A stretch of 64,000 bases of DNA from Trypanosoma brucei gambiense DAL972 (lineage: Eukaryota; Euglenozoa; Kinetoplastea; Trypanosomatida; Trypanosomatidae): contig NC_026737.1 of NCBI RefSeq assembly GCF_000210295.1, positions 682,001 to 746,000 on the forward strand, in the 5' to 3' direction. Of this stretch, positions 57,432 through 64,000 are shown piece by piece. Below the pieces are notes generated by a model. It did not search any database. It worked only from the letters and a program-made list of their open reading frames with translations, and had not been told where the DNA came from. The translations under genes were made by a program, and so were the position numbers. The stretch's first letter is position 1, and every line of letters starts with the position of its first letter.

Positions 57432-60332
57432 ATGACTTGTACGCCGCCCGCACAGGATGTTAATGACGGAAAGCTGTTTGCACATTCCCCATCGTTCCCC
57501 ACTGTGTCGTTCGCGGCGGAAGATGCGAGCGAAGACCTTTCTGCCTCGTTACACCGCCGTCAGCCCCGTGTGAGCATTTTCCCTGCTGAAAGAAGTGGCT
57601 CAATCACGAGTGACAGCGAGCAAGGGGGCACTGGTGTACCGCTTCCAACGGATGGAAGGTCGCCTTTGTCTTCCGTTAGGCGCAGGCACGACACGGCGGG
57701 TTCCCCACAGAATTTCCAGGGCAACGAGGCGCAGCAACCGGGTCGAAACCCCGGACAGCAGCTGGCCTCGCGGCATAGGGAAGGCAGTGGCGGCAGTCAT
57801 AAGGGCCAACAGTCGGCTGCAAATTCGTCGCCAAGCAGGCGCCAACACTCTTCACCAACAAACCGCGACGACTCAACGGCCCACCGTAAGCAGTCGATGG
57901 GGCAGGGTGGCGGGTCCCCTTCAGCTGCAAAGAAGGGAGGTGCGGAACGCCGGCGGTCAACAGAGCTGCAGCCCAGGGGTGCAAACTCGGCATTATCCCC
58001 CACCAGGAGATCCAGCGCCAGCAAAGGCGGATCGCAGTCGAAAGGGAGCGCCAAACAAGATGCTGCACATGGAAAACAGACGAAACCGAAGACAAAGTCA
58101 TCCTCACGTGACTCGTCACGAAGCAAACAGCGACAGTCGCTGGCAATGAAGGCGCCGTCTGCTAAAGACCTGTCAAGAACCGACTCCGAAGCACAACCCG
58201 CTTCAGGTCGACGCCTCAGCACCGTCAGCTTGGCGAGCAGGGGTTCACCACGTGGTAAACGTGGAAAGAAGGCAGCCGCGGTGTTGGTGAAGAATGAGGA
58301 GACGGCACGCAAAGAGATCGAAGTGGCACAAGAAGAAGCCTTTGACGAAATTATGATGAGCATATTTATTCACTCTTTCCAACCTCAGAGAAACCTTATC
58401 AAGAAACTTGAGTACGAGATGCAGAAACAGAAGCAAGAGCTTACCGGTAAGTTGGCGCAAGCAAAGAATTCAGCGATGCAGATGCTTGAACAAGTAGCTC
58501 TTCTAGTTGATACCGTGCAGAAGAACGGTGTCGAGGCCATGAAAGAGAGCCAAATACTCGAAGCAGAGGTTCCATTCATTCATCAAGAGTTAGCACCCAA
58601 GGGAAGGAGGCTGTCGTGCGTAAATGCTGTACCGACAGCGGAAAATGAAGATGAGAGACGAATAAGGCGCAAAGATCAGGAAGAGGGAAGTGAAAGCGAA
58701 CGGATAAAGGCCTTTTTCTCTGCGGATCTCTATTCTTCGTGTAGTATTGGCACGTTTAAAGACATGCGAACAGATGATATTGTAAGTTCAGTTGACAAAA
58801 TGTGTGGTGAGGCGGCGTCTCTTTCGAATGTCTTTAGCGATTTGCTCAACCGCACGCAGCGCATGATCAACCAATCTAGGCAAATAATCAAGGCACAGCA
58901 GGCCGCCCTCGACGAGTGTGTGACACATGTAGAACTTGCAGACGAGACATTGCGTGATGCAACAGAGCGGGAAAAGGAGAACATTGACTACGCGTTTCAG
59001 ATTGGTCGCCAGTTCAGTATGGAGTTGCGGCATAGGATCGACAGGATCGAATATGAGATGTTCGAGGGCTTGGATGAAGTCATTAGGCGTAGCACAGAGG
59101 TGTGTTGCGATGCAATCGCCTCCACCGACCAGATGCAACGTCAAGTAGATAAAGACATCGTAGCTGAACAATTCATGACCCGTATGGAATTAGCTGCTGC
59201 GGAGAAGGCCAAGTTGCTTCGTGATGTGCGCTCAAAACTTGCGTACCTGTGGAGAAGGCGGCTGAATGTGGGAAGTGAGGAACGGGCGACGTTAACGTAC
59301 ACAGGACTACCGCAAGAGTACCAGAAATCGCTTGAATTGTGTGATTATGATATGCTGTGTCGCCTTATTCACTTTGTATCGCTAAACAATGACGAGGCGC
59401 GTGAGCTGTTTATGGGCGCATTTGATGAACATGAGAGTTTCCTTAAGGGTAATTCCGTGGAGGCCGAAATCGCCTCGCAGAGGGTAACGTTGGAGACGGC
59501 GGTGAGGTCACTGCTCAGGAAACTGGAGGACGAGGGCAATATAAAGGTAAATCCCACTCGGGTGCCACAAACATACGAGGAGAAGGTTAAGGACTTGGTG
59601 GACCACTACAACATTTACATGTCAAAGGTGGAAAAACAGAGGCGCCGAATACTGCGCAGGATGGCGGCGGAGGATGCCCTCTCATGTCTTCCTTACTTCG
59701 ATAGGAGGAGACCTGTCCCCGAGGAGTACGCGGCTGACCTTGACAGCCGTCCCGGCTTTGTGAAGCCACCCGCCATATGCAACAGCTTGTCAATCCCAAA
59801 AGAGGAAGAGGCAGCGCAAAAGGTGAATGTGTCAGAGATTTCCAGACCACCGTCCTTCAGGATTAAGAGAACCGACGTCGGCTCCTTTCGTGGGCCAACA
59901 GGTCCTCCTCTCTGTGCACGACCCCCACACGATGTCGAAGTAGCGGAGATCAAAGAGTATTTGCGCCGCAGCCACCCCTCGGCCGATAAGCTGCCGGGCC
60001 CCGCAACTGTGGTTGGGTACGGCCGATGGGGAGGACAAGTGGCACAGAGGCCGCAATCCGGCCTACCGAGAAACAGCGTGACTTTCTCCGACGCTACGGA
60101 AACACGAGGGCCAATAGGACCACTGAAAGATGTGCAGCAGCCACACCGCAAGCCGCCGCCGTCTATGGTTCCGCCACGGAGGGCACTGCTCACTCATGTG
60201 CTGGAGCATCACACTCACAACCCAAAGGCTCCATTGCGCGCACCCAATGAGTACTGCACTGGTGTGTGGGGTGAAGACAAACCATTCGTCGCAAAGCAAG
60301 TCGAGCTCCTCCAAAAGGACATTCGATTGTAG
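57432..60332 (+). CDS. Coiled-coil protein with basic Ser/Gly-rich head, 966 aa
   Basis: The first 290 or so residues are low-complexity and basic, rich in Ser, Arg, Gly, Gln and Lys, with many possible phosphorylation sites. From about 295 to 690 the sequence is helical with coiled-coil character: K-L-E-Y-E-M-Q-K-Q-K-Q-E-L, R-I-D-R-I-E-Y-E-M-F-E-G-L-D-E-V, V-R-S-L-L-R-K-L-E. One more helix (about 720-740, Y-M-S-K-V-E-K-Q-R-R-R-I-L-R-R) precedes a Pro-rich C-terminal part with F-R-G-P-T-G-P-P. No catalytic motif or membrane segment. The make-up fits a cytoskeletal, flagellar or basal-body scaffold. The start is the first ATG; a GTG 45 nt upstream keeps the frame open but is not used. Confidence 0.8.
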   Translation: MTCTPPAQDVNDGKLFAHSPSFPTVSFAAEDASEDLSASLHRRQPRVSIFPAERSGSITSDSEQGGTGVPLPTDGRSPLSSVRRRHDTAGSPQNFQGNEAQQPGRNPGQQLASRHREGSGGSHKGQQSAANSSPSRRQHSSPTNRDDSTAHRKQSMGQGGGSPSAAKKGGAERRRSTELQPRGANSALSPTRRSSASKGGSQSKGSAKQDAAHGKQTKPKTKSSSRDSSRSKQRQSLAMKAPSAKDLSRTDSEAQPASGRRLSTVSLASRGSPRGKRGKKAAAVLVKNEETARKEIEVAQEEAFDEIMMSIFIHSFQPQRNLIKKLEYEMQKQKQELTGKLAQAKNSAMQMLEQVALLVDTVQKNGVEAMKESQILEAEVPFIHQELAPKGRRLSCVNAVPTAENEDERRIRRKDQEEGSESERIKAFFSADLYSSCSIGTFKDMRTDDIVSSVDKMCGEAASLSNVFSDLLNRTQRMINQSRQIIKAQQAALDECVTHVELADETLRDATEREKENIDYAFQIGRQFSMELRHRIDRIEYEMFEGLDEVIRRSTEVCCDAIASTDQMQRQVDKDIVAEQFMTRMELAAAEKAKLLRDVRSKLAYLWRRRLNVGSEERATLTYTGLPQEYQKSLELCDYDMLCRLIHFVSLNNDEARELFMGAFDEHESFLKGNSVEAEIASQRVTLETAVRSLLRKLEDEGNIKVNPTRVPQTYEEKVKDLVDHYNIYMSKVEKQRRRILRRMAAEDALSCLPYFDRRRPVPEEYAADLDSRPGFVKPPAICNSLSIPKEEEAAQKVNVSEISRPPSFRIKRTDVGSFRGPTGPPLCARPPHDVEVAEIKEYLRRSHPSADKLPGPATVVGYGRWGGQVAQRPQSGLPRNSVTFSDATETRGPIGPLKDVQQPHRKPPPSMVPPRRALLTHVLEHHTHNPKAPLRAPNEYCTGVWGEDKPFVAKQVELLQKDIRL

Positions 60333-61265
60333 GCTTGGCGGCACCTACACTTATTTTTCTCTCCTATTTACGTTATTCAACGATGGTGAGAAATTGGGCC
60401 GTGGCGGTCGGGTAGTGGGCTTTCCTGTGGAGAGTGTTGTTTTGAATGTAATATATGTTTATAAACCCCGGAAGCCTTTCCGAGGGGGGAGAAAGTATGG
60501 GAAAAAGGGGGAGGAAGAGGGAGATGATGGGAACCTATATTCTGGATCCTTGTTCCTGCGTCGGTTAATCTGTACGGTTATCTCTGCAGCGTGTATTTCT
60601 TTTTTATTTTTCTTAGCTCGCCATCCCCTCCATTCTCTCCGAGAGCAACATAAGGAAGCCGAGGAAGACAACAAAGGGAGGGGGGGAGGTGTGGTGCTTA
60701 GGACGGTTATGTCGGGTATTACAAAAAAATAATTGTCTGTACTTGTATAATTGCGTCTCTACAAAGTCGTAGTATGGGTGCATGGAGGGAAGAACAGAAA
60801 CAAACACTCACCTTCTTGGGGTCAACGTTCCTGGAAAAGCGTTATTTGCACCCCTTTTGCATATGGTGAGAACTTGTACATCCATATTTATGTGTTAGCA
60901 TGTGTATATCTTACGTGTATGTGTGTTTGTGTGTGTGGCACTTCAACTGTACCAAGTGTTTCTTGTGAAGCTTAATAACTGGCTCGGAGTAAGAAGTACG
61001 GCATCGCCAACTTATGTCGCTCCGATTCCTATCATAGCGCCATGCTTCTTTTGTGGTGAATAGTTTCAACAGTGTCAGTTCTCTCCTCTTTCTTCGCAAT
61101 GTTTGGTACACTCTTCTTTTCTCCCTCCCTCTTCTTTGCCGCAGACGGCCGCAACTGGGTGGCAATCACGGGGTGTTAAGCCCAAAAGCCGCTCTGAAGT
61201 GGCTTTTGTGTGGTATACTGCGCGCATTAGTGCAAGTTTGTTCGGGCCTCTTTTCTGCAGATACA
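60333..61265 (+). other. Intergenic region before the OsmC-like gene
   Basis: Non-coding. Holds G-rich and purine-rich stretches (about 60480-60530, 60650-60690) and two acceptors near the end. Confidence 0.6.
61109..61144 (+). promoter_or_regulatory. Predicted trans-splice acceptor, OsmC-like gene
   Basis: Strong T/C tract with CAG, AG at 61143-61144. A second, closer one (AG 61259-61260) would give a 5-nt leader. Both lie after the GTG at which the frame opens. Confidence 0.6.
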
Positions 61266-62081
61266 ATGCGCCGCTCTTCGATGAAGTTTGGATTGCGGCA
61301 AATACTTTCCGAGGAACTGGGGAAGGCAGCAATATTCTTGCGCTTTAAAGCGAACGAATATATTGCCTCCACCGCAAGGGCCTGTCAAACGTTGACTGGA
61401 GCCGAAACTAACCCGGAACAAGCAAACAAACGCCGTAAGCACCGCCAAGTTTATGAAGAGATCCTTCGACAAAGGCAGCAAGTAGCTCAGGAAGCGGCAC
61501 GGCGGGCGATGGAGGGAAAGAGCCTCAGGGAGCGTCTCATGGCCAGCGCTTCCGCCGCTTTTAAGGGACTGAAGGAGGCAACATCAACGAATGCTGGAGC
61601 CCTGGCGTTGCTGCAGCACTGTACCGCGGCGCACGCGGCAGAGGTGGCCGTTGAACAGGGTATTGATGTGAAGAGCGTAACAATGCAGGTTGAGGAACGG
61701 AAGACAGGCTCACAAGTGGGGTCTGAGACCGTTGTGGTGGGTTATATCGACGCTCCAAACACCTCCGAGGAGGAGATGATGGCGTTCGCGGAACAACTCA
61801 GCAAAAAGTGCCCGATGGCCAACGCTATGCGGGGGAAGATTGAGTGGCGGCGAGCGAATGGGGAAGTGCAACATAACGACGAAAAAACTACAGGGAACGA
61901 TAATAGCGTTGGCAGTACTAGCGATAAGGCTGGTGATGCGGGCTCCATACCACATGGCATGCCCGGCACTCGGCATTACTCCCATGAATCGATGCGTAGA
62001 GGTGCTGGTGGTGTTGGGGATGGCGATGAGCTTCATCTTCCTGGTGTAACAAAGGGCAGTGGAAAGGGACCCGACAAGTGA
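61266..62081 (+). CDS. Protein with an OsmC-like half-domain, 271 aa
   Basis: Residues about 105-200 resemble the second half of OsmC/Ohr proteins. A helix carries L-L-Q-H-C-T-A-A-H-A-A-E-V-A (115-128) with the first family cysteine (Cys119). Next come G-I-D-V-K-S-V-T-M-Q-V-E-E (132-144) and a helix with A-E-Q-L-S-K-K-C-P-M-A-N-A-M (175-188) carrying the second cysteine (Cys182) in the usual C-P context. OsmC and Ohr use these two cysteines to reduce organic peroxides. The usual N-terminal beta half is absent. In its place is a basic helical region (about 50-100, R-K-H-R-Q-V-Y-E-E-I-L-R-Q-R). The first 45 residues could target mitochondria. The C-terminal 70 residues are Gly/Ser/Asp-rich. Peroxidase activity is uncertain because the partner half is missing. 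The ATG was chosen over the longer GTG frame because the acceptors lie inside the latter. Confidence 0.65.
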   Translation: MRRSSMKFGLRQILSEELGKAAIFLRFKANEYIASTARACQTLTGAETNPEQANKRRKHRQVYEEILRQRQQVAQEAARRAMEGKSLRERLMASASAAFKGLKEATSTNAGALALLQHCTAAHAAEVAVEQGIDVKSVTMQVEERKTGSQVGSETVVVGYIDAPNTSEEEMMAFAEQLSKKCPMANAMRGKIEWRRANGEVQHNDEKTTGNDNSVGSTSDKAGDAGSIPHGMPGTRHYSHESMRRGAGGVGDGDELHLPGVTKGSGKGPDK

Positions 62082-62725
62082 TTGGGTAATTAAAGCGGAG
62101 GCACACGAAAGTAACAGAGAAGGAATGAGATGGTTTGGTAGTTCAAACCGTTGGACGCGTTAGCCCGAATGTCACCATCGTTTAAGGAATCCGGCAGCTA
62201 TCTTCTGCAACACTTCTCCTTTGGAAATAGTTTTGGTGGAATGGGGTATCAATCTTGGTGAACAAAGTAACGAAGAAAAGAGGCAGAAACTTCATGTACG
62301 TGTTGTCCATTCTTTGGTATCCTCATTCGTCAGATGCGTTTATCCGTATTTTGTTCCCTTGTTTTATCTTCTTTTCCTGTCACTACAATGTCTTGATAAT
62401 AGCGCCGCTTACTCAAGGGGAGAACCGCTGCGTTCAGCGCAAAAAAAAAAAAAGCGAACAAGGTTAAGAACCCAAAAATCTTGGCTGCTTTGGCTGAAGT
62501 CGATCAGCACAGGCGAATTCCACATGTGACTGTACTCTATTGTTTCGGGCACGTGTGTGTTACACGGCAAAGCGGCTCTTCTTGACTTGACACGCTCAGC
62601 CGCTACGGAGCCCGTTGCCGGGGTATTCTGAAGTCGTGCAAAGTGACAGAAAGTCACTGGTGCGAGCCCGCCGTTCAACACAGCACGGAAAGGGATCGGA
62701 CGGACATTCGCCAAGCGCGGAGAGG

Positions 62726-62729
<4 letters not shown>

Positions 62730-62763
<34 letters not shown>
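62730..62763 (+). repeat. GA dinucleotide microsatellite
   Basis: About 17 GA units, the longest polypurine repeat in the window. Frames running through it encode Arg-Glu or Ser-Leu repeats and are artefacts. Confidence 0.9.
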
Positions 62764-62768
<5 letters not shown>

Positions 62769-63748
62769 GCAGTACACCGCAGGTGCCTGCTTGCAACGTG
62801 GGGAACAAGTATGTTTGGTATACTCAACGGTTGCAGTTCTGGATATGCTGCGCTTGCGCACCCACACTCCATAGTTTCCGGTGGAAGCGGTGGTGTGCAT
62901 GTCCCGTAACAGTGTAGGAACGAAGCTGAGTTCCACTGCGTACGGCAACGCAGGCGATCTCAGCGTAGGCTCCTCCGATAAATTAACAATATTCTACCAG
63001 GGAGGTGCCCGGTTGCCCCGTTGCTTGTAGTGCGTCACATTCCTGCGCCCGTAGAATCTGCATAACTTTAGTCTTGGGAAACGTGCCGAAGAAGAAGCTG
63101 GACCATCGATGCTGTTGTGCTTCTGGGCCGACGGGAACGCTCGGCAGCCATCATCGCGTGGTAGTGGCGAACAATCCCCGATGATGTTGCGGTAACACAT
63201 TACGTGGAGCCAATATGCGAGGGGATCTGGGGAGGGGGGCGGACGAGTTGGGAGGTGCCGGCGCTACGGACAAAATGTGGGTAATATTGTAGAAAAAGTC
63301 CAGTCACCCAGACAGTCAAATATCGGGTGTACAAATTCATACAAACGTATATATAGATAGATCAGCTGAAGGGGGTTCGGGCCATATGTAGCGTAGCTCA
63401 ACTCCCTCCGTCTGGTTGCTGTGCTAATATTACTGGCACTACTTGACTATCATTATGTGATAATTACTTCGTGCATGTTAATCGTTGAATTGGGATGTTA
63501 TTTCGTTGGGTTTTCAACCTTCCGCTGCACGTCCTATTGACCCCGTCATTGTTGTCGGGGCTGTTTTGACGCTGCTGATACTATTGTTGTTGTCATTTCA
63601 TTTATGATTTTGTCAATTCTTGTTTGTCTGCATATTTTTGTACTCAATTGTGTTTCATTGCCCCGCACGCACACACACGCTTACCGTCCCAACAAAGGCG
63701 GCTGCATCACTACAGGGTGGTGTATGGAACAACGTTAGGTGCTTGCTG

Positions 63749-63779
63749 TTTTACATTCTCCTCTGCGCCCGCTATCTAG
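63749..63779 (+). promoter_or_regulatory. Predicted trans-splice acceptor, gene at right edge
   Basis: Pyrimidine-rich stretch with the first AG at 63778-63779, 55 nt before the ATG at 63835. Confidence 0.45.
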
Positions 63780-63834
63780 CACATACATATGCGTAGCTGT
63801 GAACTCCAGCGGAAGCAACAGAGCTGTGAAAACG

Positions 63835-64000
63835 ATGAAAAAATGTTGGGTATTCGACTGCGCGGCGCCAGGCCTCTACTGTGAACCGAGGCGTCTTTTA
63901 AAACCCTTTTCTACCGATAACATTCTTGACGCCACCGGCCGTGCGTTCGAAACAGTGGAGGACGGGCTGAAGGCAACCACGTGGCGCACTCATCATGCCT
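63835..64000 (+). CDS. 5' part of a gene running off the window (first 55 codons)
   Basis: An ATG at 63835 opens a frame with no stop to the end of the window. Both other forward frames contain stops in this stretch. The acceptor 55 nt upstream and the shift from AT-rich to balanced composition support a real gene. The peptide begins M-K-K-C-W-V-F-D-C and shows no domain in the visible part. A second ATG (63789) in another frame begins a 31-codon frame that overlaps this start, which could be a uORF. Confidence 0.5.
   Translation, partial: MKKCWVFDCAAPGLYCEPRRLLKPFSTDNILDATGRAFETVEDGLKATTWRTHHA

Larger units (their letters stand above)
62082..63834 (+). other. Non-coding region at the right end (1.75 kb)
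   Basis: No gene is supported. It contains a long GA repeat at 62730-62763 and ordinary AT-rich sequence after 63300. I saw no tRNA-like or other RNA gene by eye. Confidence 0.55.

Noticed and set aside
57595..58149. 184-codon plus-strand frame inside the 966-aa gene
   Set aside because: Alternative-frame shadow of a low-complexity Arg/Ser/Gly region.
61053..61265. 71-codon N-terminal extension of the OsmC-like protein with a hydrophobic start
   Set aside because: Starts at GTG and contains both candidate splice acceptors, so it would not be in the mRNA.
62409..62948. 179-codon minus-strand frame
   Set aside because: Its core is a Ser-Leu repeat created by the GA repeat, with no acceptor and the wrong direction.
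62082..63834. Search by eye for tRNA, snRNA or snoRNA genes
   Set aside because: No B-box-like sequence with a matching A box or cloverleaf was found; small nucleolar RNAs cannot be excluded without a covariance search.

Overview
The window looks like a chromosome-internal piece of a kinetoplastid nuclear genome, most likely Trypanosoma brucei or a close relative. All supported genes lie on the + strand and none has an intron. They are separated by pyrimidine tracts followed by AG (trans-splice acceptors) and by AT-rich, microsatellite-rich intergenic DNA, as expected of one directional polycistronic gene cluster. The products fit too: a p25-alpha/TPPP protein, a kinesin, mitochondrial PPR-like and presequence-bearing proteins, basal-body/flagellar-type coiled-coil proteins and nucleoporin-like proteins. 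From memory of T. brucei gene order (not checked), the p25-alpha gene and the 2070-residue gene would place this on chromosome 4. There is one assembly gap (Ns, 11310-11355).

Layout. 1-6.1 kb: 3' part of a degenerate DEAD-box helicase, an N-motor kinesin and a p25-alpha protein. 6.1-14.1 kb: an unusual low-coding stretch of 8 kb with one 299-aa gene of unknown function, many AT, GA, GGTT and oligo-T/oligo-A tracts and the gap. 14.1-25.1 kb: a TTC39/Iml2-like protein, a membrane-anchored degenerate alkaline-phosphatase-superfamily protein, a 791-aa protein with a small PFU-like region, a PPR-like mitochondrial protein and an R3H protein. 25.1-28.1 kb: another 3-kb stretch without a convincing gene. 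28.1-47.1 kb: a C2-like protein, two small proteins (one perhaps axonemal), a Nup35/Nup53-like RRM protein, the ESCRT-II subunit VPS22, a coiled-coil protein and a 2070-aa helical protein that may be the large scaffold nucleoporin (Nup205/188 class). 47.9-62.1 kb: a MAEA/Gid9-like subunit of a GID/CTLH ubiquitin ligase, an Sfi1-like tryptophan-repeat protein, a mitochondrial-type hypothetical protein, a 966-aa coiled-coil protein and an OsmC-like protein. 62.1-64 kb: non-coding, ending in the first 55 codons of a gene that runs off the window.

Functional links. The genes share transcription rather than a pathway. Themes that recur are the microtubule cytoskeleton, flagellum and basal body (kinesin, p25-alpha, C2-like, Sfi1-like, coiled-coil proteins), the nuclear pore (two candidates), the mitochondrion and protein turnover or trafficking (GID subunit, VPS22). 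Several apparent open frames begin at GTG or TTG. For these I chose the first ATG downstream of the likely splice acceptor, so some starts here are shorter than the longest open frame.
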